A stretch of DNA of 64,000 nucleotides from contig JAEYLC010000032.1 in assembly GCA_023461435.1 (NCBI GenBank), positions 7,054 to 71,053 on the forward strand. Reading direction: 5' to 3'. The stretch's first letter is position 1, and every line of letters begins with the position of its first letter. A program made the position numbers and the translations under genes. Of the stretch, positions 7,896 through 14,950 are shown piece after piece. This DNA comes from Bacillota bacterium (GTDB lineage: Bacteria > Bacillota > Clostridia > Christensenellales > SZUA-584). The notes beneath the pieces are model-generated. The model saw only the letters and a list, made by a program, of their open reading frames with translations. It was not told where the DNA came from and made no database searches.

Positions 7896-8951
7896 ATGAA
7901 AAAAGTAATGGCGCTGATACTGGCGCTCGCGATGGCAGTGGCTTTGGGGGCGTGCTCCGCACCGCAGGAATCAACGGAGCCCGCACAGACACCGGCGGAT
8001 CAGGCGACAGTTGAGCCGCAGCAGACACCCGAAGAAAGTACTGAAGCCCCCGCGGCGCTTGAAGAAGTCACATTGGTGCTCGACTGGACGCCCAACACGA
8101 ACCACACGGGGCTGTATGTGGCGCAGGAAAACGGCTATTTTGCGGAAAACGGGCTCGATGTGGAGATCATACAGCCGTCTGAGACGGGCGTGATTCAGCT
8201 TGTTGCGGCGGGCAGCGCGCAGTTCGGAATCGATTTTCAGGAATCCACGACGTTCGCGCGCGACAAAGGCATCCCCGTGGTGTCCATCGGGGCGATACTG
8301 CAGCATAATACATCCGCTTTTGCGGCGCCTGTTGACCGCGGCATCAACAGCGCGAAGGACTTTGAAGGCAAAACCTACGGCGGCTGGGGCATGGATATGG
8401 AAACCGCGACGATCAAGTATATGATGGAGCAGGAAGGCGCGGATATCTCCAAGGTCAATATCGTATCGATGGGCGATACGGACGCGATCACCGCGTTTGA
8501 CATGAAAAGCATCGATTTCGCGTGGATATACGAAGGCTGGGAAGGCATCAACGCGCAGATGCAGGGCGTAGAGCTCTCCTATGTACCGTTCGCGGACGAT
8601 CCGGTGTTTGACTATTACACGCCCATCATCATCACGAGCGAGGACATGATCGGCAATAACAACGAAACGGTCAAGAAGTTCATGGACGCGGTCATAAAAG
8701 GCTACACCTTTGCGGCGGAGAACCCGGATGAGAGCGCCGACATACTGCTCAAATACGCGCCCGAACTCGATGCCGACCTCGTGCACGAAAGCCAGACGTT
8801 CCTGTCTCCGAAGTACATCGACGACGCGCCGGGCTTCGGCGTGCAAAGCCAAGAGGTGTGGGACCGCTATACCCAGTGGCTTTTTGATCAGGGCTTTTTA
8901 GAGACGCAGGTGGATTCCGCCAAGGCGTTCACGAACGAATTTGTGCAGTAA
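7896..8951 (+). CDS. THI5/NMT1-like ABC substrate-binding lipoprotein (ThiY-like)
   Basis: Captures the imported pyrimidine or thiamine precursor outside the cell. The signal peptide ends in lipobox LGAC (Cys at about 20), followed by a Ser/Thr/Pro/Glu linker. The NMT1 domain begins TLVLDWTPNTNHTGLYVA, the hallmark of pyrimidine-precursor binding proteins, and continues with GGWGMDMETATIKYM. At 351 residues it has family length. GAGGAGG precedes the ATG. Third gene of the riboswitch operon. Confidence 0.92.
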   Translation: MKKVMALILALAMAVALGACSAPQESTEPAQTPADQATVEPQQTPEESTEAPAALEEVTLVLDWTPNTNHTGLYVAQENGYFAENGLDVEIIQPSETGVIQLVAAGSAQFGIDFQESTTFARDKGIPVVSIGAILQHNTSAFAAPVDRGINSAKDFEGKTYGGWGMDMETATIKYMMEQEGADISKVNIVSMGDTDAITAFDMKSIDFAWIYEGWEGINAQMQGVELSYVPFADDPVFDYYTPIIITSEDMIGNNNETVKKFMDAVIKGYTFAAENPDESADILLKYAPELDADLVHESQTFLSPKYIDDAPGFGVQSQEVWDRYTQWLFDQGFLETQVDSAKAFTNEFVQ

Positions 8952-8967
8952 AGCGGCGGGAGACCGT

Positions 8968-9717
8968 ATGGACGCGATCATTTCGCTCAAAAACGTCGGA
9001 AAGGTATTCGAACAGACGCAGAGCTACGTGGAGGCGCTTGTCGATATCAGCTTTGACGTGCGCGAAAACGAGTTTGTGTCGATACTCGGGCCTTCGGGCT
9101 GCGGCAAAAGCACGCTGTTAAAAATCATTGCGGGGCTCGACAGCGATTACACGGGCGAGGTGAAGGTGGCCGGACGCGATGTGCTTAAGGCTGTGCCGTC
9201 CGTGTGTTTCATGCACCAGAAGGACCTGCTGCTGCCTTGGCGCAGCGTGCTGGATAACGTGGCGCTGCCGCTTGAGCTCAAAGGCGCGGCAAAAAAGGAC
9301 CGCGAGCAGATTGCGCTCGCGTATTTTGAGGAGTTCGGCCTCAAGGGCTTTGAAAGCATGTACCCCAAGCAGTTAAGCGGCGGCATGCGCCAGCGCGCCG
9401 CGCTGCTGCGGACGTTTCTCGATGAGGGGGATGTGTACCTCATGGATGAGCCGTTCGCGGCGCTCGATGCGCTTACACGGTTCAAGATGCGCGAATGGCT
9501 GCTCGATGTGTGGCACAGGCACCGCAAAGCCGTGGTGTTCGTGACGCACGACATTGAGGAGGCGGTGTTTTTATCCGACCGCATACTCGTGCTGAGCGAG
9601 CGTCCGGCAAAGGTCGCGCAGGCGTTTGACGTGAGTCTGCCACGCCCGCGCAGCCGTGATATGCTCGAAGACGCGGCATTTTTGCAGCTGCGCCGCGCCG
9701 TGCAGGACGCGCTGTAG
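8968..9717 (+). CDS. ABC ATPase of the thiamine-precursor importer (ThiZ-like)
   Basis: Energises the importer. The 249-residue SsuB/TauB-type ATPase has Walker A GPSGCGKST (about 39-47), Q-loop FMHQKDLLLPW, signature LSGGMRQR, Walker B VYLMDEPF and the H-loop VTHD. ATG 8968 follows GGGAG by 7 bases; an upstream in-frame GTG at 8941 overlaps the previous gene. Last gene of the operon; a terminator follows 20 bases after its stop. Confidence 0.92.
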   Translation: MDAIISLKNVGKVFEQTQSYVEALVDISFDVRENEFVSILGPSGCGKSTLLKIIAGLDSDYTGEVKVAGRDVLKAVPSVCFMHQKDLLLPWRSVLDNVALPLELKGAAKKDREQIALAYFEEFGLKGFESMYPKQLSGGMRQRAALLRTFLDEGDVYLMDEPFAALDALTRFKMREWLLDVWHRHRKAVVFVTHDIEEAVFLSDRILVLSERPAKVAQAFDVSLPRPRSRDMLEDAAFLQLRRAVQDAL

Positions 9718-9736
9718 AGCTTAAAAATCATAGTAT

Positions 9737-9772
9737 AAACGGCGGGTTTACAATGTGGGTCCGCCGTTTTTA
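9737..9772 (+). terminator. Terminator of the thiamine-precursor importer operon
   Basis: AAACGGCGG / CCGCCGTTT stem with 15-base loop followed by TTTTTAT. The stretch just after it (about 9788-9810) holds a GGTGCG..CGCACC dispersed hairpin. Confidence 0.85.
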
Positions 9773-9942
9773 TGTTCGGTAACAAAGCGGTGCGTCAAGG
9801 ATGCCGCACCCTACAGAATTCGCTTTCGTCACTTCCGGATTACATCTTTTTCATACCTTAACATTCACTTTATAAAGACTTAACCATATTCTTATAAAAT
9901 GACAGTGAAAAATGCTGATACATCCAAAGGGAGAGATAAAAA

Positions 9943-10353
9943 ATGAAAAAGTACGTTGTTTTCATTATCATGTGTCTGGTGGTTCTCGCGGGATGTGCGG
10001 CGGCGGCCGGATTGTTTGGCGGTTTGGGTTTTGAGTCGACCGTTGTGTCTTTGCGTATTGACGCAGGTGAAGAAAATGTGCTGTTTGACGGCGATGTGAC
10101 GGTTGCGGGCAGCAATCCCACGGCGTATATGGCGCTCAAGACAGCCGCCGGCGAGAAAGGGCTGCCGCTTGAGATCAACGCGCAGGACACGCCGGACATC
10201 ATGTTTTTAAACGGCATCGGCGGCATTGCGAGCGAAGACCCGAAATACTGGATACTGCAGGTGAACGGCGAGAAGGCAGCGCAGGGGCTGGGCACAGAAC
10301 CGGTTCGCAGCGGCGACAGGATCGAGTTTATCTATCAGAACCGGAATATTTAA
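9943..10353 (+). CDS. DUF4430 lipoprotein
   Basis: A 136-residue lipoprotein: signal peptide with lipobox LAGC (Cys at about 18), then a DUF4430 (transcobalamin C-terminal-like) domain with NPTAYMALKTAA, YWILQVNGEKAAQGLG and a closing RSGDRIEFIYQ. In known proteins this domain contributes to cobalamin or ligand binding and also occurs in adhesive surface proteins; the ligand here is unknown. GGGAG precedes the ATG. Monocistronic with its own terminator. Confidence 0.85.
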   Translation: MKKYVVFIIMCLVVLAGCAAAAGLFGGLGFESTVVSLRIDAGEENVLFDGDVTVAGSNPTAYMALKTAAGEKGLPLEINAQDTPDIMFLNGIGGIASEDPKYWILQVNGEKAAQGLGTEPVRSGDRIEFIYQNRNI

Positions 10354-10403
10354 AAGCAACCTCCTTATAATAGAATAATAAATTGTGGACCAATCTCCCC
10401 CAT

Positions 10404-10432
10404 AGCAACCGGAACGGTTGCTTCTTTTTTTG
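10404..10432 (+). terminator. Terminator after the DUF4430 gene
   Basis: AGCAACCG-GAA-CGGTTGCT followed by TCTTTTTTT. Confidence 0.9.
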
Positions 10433-10534
10433 AGCAAGTTGTCTTTTGCCGGGCTCTGCGATACAATAACAATAATTAGGAACCGACATTCTTAATTCTT
10501 AATCGCTAATTCTTAATTATTTATTGGAGCTGCC

Positions 10535-11113
10535 ATGTTTCATTTTTTCAGCTATATGGCGCGGATGAAGCACATCAAGCGCTGGGGTCTCATGCGCAAC
10601 ACGCGTGAGGAGAATATTCAGGAGCATTCGCTGCAGACCGCGATGATCGCGCATGCGCTCGCGCTGATCAAAAACCGGATGTTCGGGGGCAATGTGAACG
10701 CGGAGCGCGTGCTTGCGCTTGCCGTGTACCACGAGGCGGGAGAGGTGATCACGGGCGACCTTGCGACGCCGATCAAATATTTCAACCCCGAGATCAAAAC
10801 GGCGTATAAGCAGATCGAGCGCGTGGCGGAGGAGAAGCTTGTGGACATGCTCCCGGGTGAGCTCAAAAGCGATTACGAAGAGCTGATACTTCACCGCGAG
10901 GCGGAGCCCGAGCTTTACGCGATCGTGAAGGCGGCGGATAAGATATGCGCGTACTTAAAGTGCGTGGAGGAGCTGTCCGCGGGCAACAGCGAGTTTGTAA
11001 AGGCCAAAAAGTCGATCGAGAAAGCCCTTAAGCAGATGAACAGGCCCGAGGTGGATTACTTTATGAAAACGTTCGTGCCGAGCTTTGAGCTCACGCTCGA
11101 CGAGATGGGCTGA
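10535..11113 (+). CDS. YfbR-type HD-domain 5'-deoxynucleotidase
   Basis: Hydrolyses deoxyribonucleoside 5'-monophosphates; cytoplasmic and metal dependent by family. The 192 residues are strikingly close to E. coli YfbR: RWGLMRNTREENIQEHS, FGGNVNAERVLALAVYHEA, GDLATPIKYF, CAYLKCVEELSAGN and a terminal FVPSFELTLDE. Odd: the HD pair that names the family reads His-Glu (YHEAGEV) rather than His-Asp; the other expected ligands (EHS His, KAADKICAY Asp) are present. GGAG precedes the ATG. An SDR gene starts one base after the stop. Confidence 0.9.
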   Translation: MFHFFSYMARMKHIKRWGLMRNTREENIQEHSLQTAMIAHALALIKNRMFGGNVNAERVLALAVYHEAGEVITGDLATPIKYFNPEIKTAYKQIERVAEEKLVDMLPGELKSDYEELILHREAEPELYAIVKAADKICAYLKCVEELSAGNSEFVKAKKSIEKALKQMNRPEVDYFMKTFVPSFELTLDEMG

Positions 11114-11114
11114 T

Positions 11115-11846
11115 ATGGACACGGTGTTGATCACGGGCGCGGCGACGGGCATCGGCCGGGCCGCCGCCCTGCTGTTCGCTGCCGATGGGTATAACGTCGC
11201 GGTGCATTACAACAAGAGTGAGCAGGAAGCGCTTAAGCTGTGCGAGCAGATTGCCGCGCAGGGCGGGCGTGCCGACGCGGTGCGGGCGGATGTCGCCGAC
11301 GCGGTGCAGGTGAACGCGATGGTGCGGCGCGTGACCGAGGTGTTCGGGCGCATCGATGTGCTCGTCAACAATGCGGGAATCGCGCAGACCAAGCTGTTTA
11401 CCGATTTGACCGCGGACGACTGGGATACGATGTTCGGTGTGAACGTGAAAGGCGTGTTTCACTGCTGTCAGGCCGTGCTGCCCGGTATGATATCGCGCAA
11501 ATCGGGCTGCATCGTCAATGTGTCGTCGATATGGGGGATGGTGGGCGCGTCGTGCGAAGCGCATTACAGCGCGGCCAAGGCCGCTGTGATCGGCCTTAGC
11601 AAGGCGCTCGCAAAGGAGCTGGGGCCGTCAAATATCCGCGTGAATTGTGTGGCGCCCGGCGTGATCGACACGCGCATGATCGATGGGCTCGACGGCGAAA
11701 CGAGAGAAGCGCTCAGGGACGAAACACCGCTTTGCAGGCTGGGGACGCCGCAGGACGTCGCGCAGGCGATATTGTTTTTGGCTTCGAAGAAAGCGGGCTT
11801 TATCACGGGGCAGGTGTTAAGCCCCAATGGCGGGTTCGTGATATAA
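11115..11846 (+). CDS. Short-chain dehydrogenase/reductase (FabG-like)
   Basis: An NAD(P)-dependent oxidoreductase of the classical SDR class, 243 residues. It has the TGAATGIGRA nucleotide loop, the NNAG motif, Ser in NVSSIWG, the YSAAK catalytic pair and a closing TGQVLSPNGG. Closest by motif to 3-oxoacyl-ACP reductase FabG, but no fatty-acid genes are adjacent, so the substrate is open. ATG 11115 lies one base past the nucleotidase stop, implying translational coupling; a longer GTG start at 11085 would overlap that gene. Confidence 0.88.
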   Translation: MDTVLITGAATGIGRAAALLFAADGYNVAVHYNKSEQEALKLCEQIAAQGGRADAVRADVADAVQVNAMVRRVTEVFGRIDVLVNNAGIAQTKLFTDLTADDWDTMFGVNVKGVFHCCQAVLPGMISRKSGCIVNVSSIWGMVGASCEAHYSAAKAAVIGLSKALAKELGPSNIRVNCVAPGVIDTRMIDGLDGETREALRDETPLCRLGTPQDVAQAILFLASKKAGFITGQVLSPNGGFVI

Positions 11847-11865
11847 TTGAGTCAGCAAGATGTTC

Positions 11866-11979
11866 AGCCCGCTGAGAAATCCCAACTACTGCGTTGTTTT
11901 TCCGCTTGCTCCTCGAAGTAGCGCCGCTACATCTCGTCGTAATGCTCAAAACGCCTTGTATTTGGACTTTTCAGCGGCC
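11866..11979. repeat. Long imperfect palindrome, about 114 bases
   Basis: The left arm begins GCCCGCTGAGAAATCCCAAC and the right arm ends TTGGACTTTTCAGCGGCC. The arms pair inward through GCGTT..AACGC, reaching a GTAGCGCCGCTAC centre. It sits between the SDR gene and the convergent TetR gene and may act as a terminator for either strand, or be a dispersed element. Confidence 0.65.
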
Positions 11980-12043
11980 TTCTTATGTGCAATCCAGGTT
12001 ACACAGATGCCGGATATTAGTCTCAGATAGAATAAGATAAGGT

Positions 12044-12679
12044 TTATTCTTCATACAGCCCGCGCTTGATAATATTGATATATTTCATGATATCGTCCAT
12101 CATATCCGTGTGAAACGACGCCAGCAGTTCATCGGGCGTCTTTTTTTTGAAATCCTCAATGCTGCGCTGATAGTAACCGTCGAGAAAGTCGATAATCAGA
12201 TTGACCGCCGTTTCCCGCGTGATACCGTCGCGCAGCTTGGTTTCATCCATCGTCATCACAAAATCCTTGCGGGTATCCGAGAGAATCCTCCCGTATCGCG
12301 CCATCAGGTCTTCCTTGATGTCGGCGGGCAGATTCACATAAACGTCATAGAGAATGTGGTACATTTCGGGTTCTTCAATGCCGATGCGCATTTTGATCAG
12401 CGCGTATTGCACAATCTGCTCAAAAAAGTCGCCCGAGAGCGTGACGGTATACGTGCTCATCTTTTGCATAAGATGGTTGATTGTATAATCCAGCACATAA
12501 AGGAACAGCTTTTTCTTGCTGTCAAAGTAGTGAAAAAGCAGTCCCTTGGATATGCCCGCCGCCTTGACGATGCGGTTTGTGGAGGCGTTTAAGTAACCGT
12601 GCTCTGCAAACTCCGTCAAGGCGGCGCTTAATATATTCTTTCGTTTGTCTTCGGGCAGTGCGGCCAATTTGTCGTTCAT
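12044..12679 (-). CDS. TetR-family transcriptional regulator
   Basis: A 211-residue one-component repressor. The N-terminal TetR helix-turn-helix is clear: ILSAALTEFAEHGYLNASTNRIVKAAGISKG with LLFHYFDSKKKLF. The C-terminal ligand domain carries no family signature. It is the last gene of a three-gene minus-strand operon (ATPase, permease, regulator; gaps of 2 and 4 bases). The operon promoter carries two 16-bp palindromes, so autoregulation is likely. The effector is unknown, probably an exporter substrate. Confidence 0.9.
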   Translation of the reverse strand: MNDKLAALPEDKRKNILSAALTEFAEHGYLNASTNRIVKAAGISKGLLFHYFDSKKKLFLYVLDYTINHLMQKMSTYTVTLSGDFFEQIVQYALIKMRIGIEEPEMYHILYDVYVNLPADIKEDLMARYGRILSDTRKDFVMTMDETKLRDGITRETAVNLIIDFLDGYYQRSIEDFKKKTPDELLASFHTDMMDDIMKYINIIKRGLYEE

Positions 12680-12683
12680 ATCT

Positions 12684-13481
12684 TCAGCATTTCAAGTCCC
12701 TTCGGTTGTATATTAGCAGAGAGAGTGCATATCCCGCAAGAGCCATGCCGAGGGGCAGTACGATATAGACCCAGCCGATGCTGCCGCTGTGCGCGATGTC
12801 GCGTGCGTCGAAATACTGAAACGGCGTGAAATACTTAAGAGCTTCAAGGCTGTCGTTTAAATTGACCACCATGCTTAAAACATACAGCAGCAGTACGGCG
12901 CCGATGGAGACCGACATTACGGTGCGTGTTTTGATGATGAACATCGAGAGCAGCATGCCGATGCCCATCATCATCAGCTGTGCGAGCAGCAGCGCAAGGC
13001 TTAGCAGCAGTACGGCGCCTAAATTTATCGGGGCGGAATCGACGGCGGCAAGCACGGCGCAGGCGCTGCCCGTATACACCGCAAAGAATACAGCCGCATA
13101 GGCAAGCCCCGAGAGGAACTTCGTCGTCACGATGGACGAGCGTGAAAGCGGCTTTGCGTAGAGAAAATTGATCGTGCCCGCGTCTTCCTCGCGTGAGAGC
13201 AGTCCGGCTCCGAATATCATGAACTGTATCATCGCGGCGAGCAGGATATACTGAAACATATACGCGTAGTAATCGAGCCCCACGGTGAAATCGAGGCTGT
13301 CGAAGCTGAACATCTTGAGCATTTCAGGCGAGAAGCCCGAGAGCATCTGGTCAAGGCTGCTGCCCTGCTCCGCGAAGGACGGATACATCGCCATGAACAT
13401 GCCTAAGATTGTGATGATGCACAGTGTCCATATCAAAAAGGATTTGCAATTGCCTTTGAGTTCTCTTAAAAACAGCGTCAT
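12684..13481 (-). CDS. ABC-2 type transporter permease
   Basis: The 265-residue membrane subunit has about six hydrophobic segments, starting with SFLIWTLCIITILGMFMAM and a large extracellular loop, ending near GMALAGYALSLLIYNRR. The fold corresponds to ABC-2 exporters of the Nod/YhgE or bacitracin-type class. It is directly downstream of its ATPase (2-base gap), so the pair forms an exporter. Regulated by the TetR protein encoded next. Confidence 0.88.
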   Translation of the reverse strand: MTLFLRELKGNCKSFLIWTLCIITILGMFMAMYPSFAEQGSSLDQMLSGFSPEMLKMFSFDSLDFTVGLDYYAYMFQYILLAAMIQFMIFGAGLLSREEDAGTINFLYAKPLSRSSIVTTKFLSGLAYAAVFFAVYTGSACAVLAAVDSAPINLGAVLLLSLALLLAQLMMMGIGMLLSMFIIKTRTVMSVSIGAVLLLYVLSMVVNLNDSLEALKYFTPFQYFDARDIAHSGSIGWVYIVLPLGMALAGYALSLLIYNRRDLKC

Positions 13482-13483
13482 GG

Positions 13484-14356
13484 TTATTTGTCTCCTTCCG
13501 TGTAATATGTCATGAAGATATCCTCCAGCGGCGGGTCTTCGATGAGAATAGATGTGACATGGCGGGCGGCGAGCGCTTTAAGCAGCACGTCTGCCGAGCC
13601 TCTATACAAAAACTCGATCGTACCGTTCTGCCGCTTGATCTCCTGCGCACCGGACAGTGAGAAATCTCCGTCCAGCGAGGCTTTCACGCGCTTGTACTGC
13701 GTGCCGGTAAGCTCCTCCATGGTCAGCGTGCTGATCAGGCGGCCCTCACGTATGATGCCCACACGGCTGCAGACGCGCTCCACCTCGCTTAATACATGCG
13801 ATGAGAAAAAGACGGTTGTGCCCAGTCTGTTGGCTTCTTTAATAAGGCCGAAGAACTCGTGCTGCACGAGCGGGTCGAGCCCGGATGTCGGCTCATCCAT
13901 GATGAGAAGCTTTGGCCTGTGCAGCATCGCCTGCACGATGGCGACCTTCTTTTTGTTGCCAGTGGAAAGCTCACTGATTTTGCGCGCGGGGTTCAAATCG
14001 AGCGCGCCGCAAAGCTTATCCGCATAAGCCTTATGGTTACCGGGGTAGTATCTCGACGAGTAGTCGATGAGCTCACAGACTTTCATGCCATCGTAATAGT
14101 TGACCTCGGCGGGGATATAGCCGATATCCTTTTTGATCGCCGCGGACTGCCCCGCGCAGTCAAGCCCGAATACGCGGCAGCTGCCCGCTGTCGGGCGGAT
14201 GAAATCGAGCAGCAGCTTGATCGTCGTCGATTTGCCCGCGCCGTTCGGGCCGATGAAGCCGTACACCTCGCCTTCGTTCACGCTTAAGTCAAGGCCGGTG
14301 ATGCCGCGGTTTTTTCCATAGGTTTTTGTCAGCTGCTGTGCAGATATGACATTCAT
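13484..14356 (-). CDS. ABC exporter ATP-binding protein
   Basis: A 290-residue ATPase of the CcmA/BcrA type. Walker A GPNGAGKST is at about 37-45, the signature is degenerate (ELSTGNKKKV in place of LSGGQ), Walker B is LLIMDEPTSGLDP and the switch is SSHVLSEVE. A 70-residue C-terminal extension is typical of drug exporters. GGAGC precedes the ATG. It heads the TetR-regulated operon. Confidence 0.92.
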   Translation of the reverse strand: MNVISAQQLTKTYGKNRGITGLDLSVNEGEVYGFIGPNGAGKSTTIKLLLDFIRPTAGSCRVFGLDCAGQSAAIKKDIGYIPAEVNYYDGMKVCELIDYSSRYYPGNHKAYADKLCGALDLNPARKISELSTGNKKKVAIVQAMLHRPKLLIMDEPTSGLDPLVQHEFFGLIKEANRLGTTVFFSSHVLSEVERVCSRVGIIREGRLISTLTMEELTGTQYKRVKASLDGDFSLSGAQEIKRQNGTIEFLYRGSADVLLKALAARHVTSILIEDPPLEDIFMTYYTEGDK

Positions 14357-14374
14357 TTTTATGCTCCTTTTTTG

Positions 14375-14390
14375 TTGACCACCCGGTCAA
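14375..14390. promoter_or_regulatory. TetR operator 1
   Basis: Palindrome TTGACCACCCGGTCAA, overlapping the transcription start side of the minus-strand promoter. Its centre is 36 bp from operator 2. Confidence 0.8.
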
Positions 14391-14397
14391 CAATTGC

Positions 14398-14426
14398 ATT
14401 GTAGCATATATTGACCACGTGGTCAA
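14398..14426 (-). promoter_or_regulatory. Promoter of the ABC exporter/TetR operon
   Basis: On the minus strand: TTGACC (14426-14421), 17-base spacer, TACAAT (14403-14398). Operator 2 covers the -35 box and operator 1 lies at the start site. Confidence 0.85.
14411..14426. promoter_or_regulatory. TetR operator 2
   Basis: Perfect 16-bp palindrome TTGACCACGTGGTCAA sharing both half-sites (TTGACCAC/GGTCAA) with operator 1. Confidence 0.82.
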
Positions 14427-14469
14427 TAGGACATTTGAAAAAGTGTACTCACTAAGTTCCAAAATATTC

Positions 14470-14498
14470 TTGACATCGGGCGTTCTGTCGTCTATATT
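14470..14498 (+). promoter_or_regulatory. Promoter of the blaI-blaR-like operon
   Basis: TTGACA (14470-14475), a 17-base spacer, TATATT (14493-14498). Confidence 0.85.
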
Positions 14499-14511
14499 AA
14501 AGACAATGAAA

Positions 14512-14525
14512 CGCTAAATTTAGCG
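14512..14525. promoter_or_regulatory. Probable BlaI-type operator
   Basis: Perfect palindrome CGCTAAATTTAGCG just downstream of the expected start site, 13 bases before the repressor start codon. Position fits autorepression. The core differs from the TACA/TGTA half-sites of classical BlaI/MecI. Confidence 0.65.
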
Positions 14526-14538
14526 ATAGAGGTATATC

Positions 14539-14949
14539 ATGAAAAAAAGAGCAGTCAAGCTGACTGATACGGACTGGATACTGTTAAACGCGCTTTGGGA
14601 CAAGCCGCCTCAGATGATGGGTCAGATCGTACAGACAATAAGAAGTTCACATGACGATGTGAAATGGAGCTATAAAACATTTTACACCTACCTCAATAAT
14701 CTTTGCGGCAAAGGCCTTGCGTCGTTTGAAATCTGCAACGTTAAAGCGGACAGGCTTTACTCCGCGAATTTGACGCGTGAACAGGCGATGAAAATGGAAA
14801 GCGAAAGCTTGCTGTCGCATATGGAAGGCACCTCGTTATCCAAGTTTTTTGCCGCGATGGCCACAAGCGGACAGCTCACAACTCAGGAGCAGCAACACTT
14901 AAAGGAGTTCGTTGACAGGCTGGAGAGTGAAGTAAGGCAGGAGAATTGA
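14539..14949 (+). CDS. BlaI/MecI/CopY-family repressor
   Basis: A 136-residue winged-helix repressor whose inactivation normally depends on proteolysis triggered by the sensor encoded next. Typical features are LTDTDWILLNALWDKPP, WSYKTFYTYLNNLCGKG (recognition helix) and a C-terminal dimerisation helix. It ends one base before the sensor gene. A perfect palindrome sits in its own promoter. No beta-lactamase gene is adjacent, so the regulon may lie elsewhere or be cell-envelope stress. Confidence 0.9.
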   Translation: MKKRAVKLTDTDWILLNALWDKPPQMMGQIVQTIRSSHDDVKWSYKTFYTYLNNLCGKGLASFEICNVKADRLYSANLTREQAMKMESESLLSHMEGTSLSKFFAAMATSGQLTTQEQQHLKEFVDRLESEVRQEN

Positions 14950-14950
14950 T

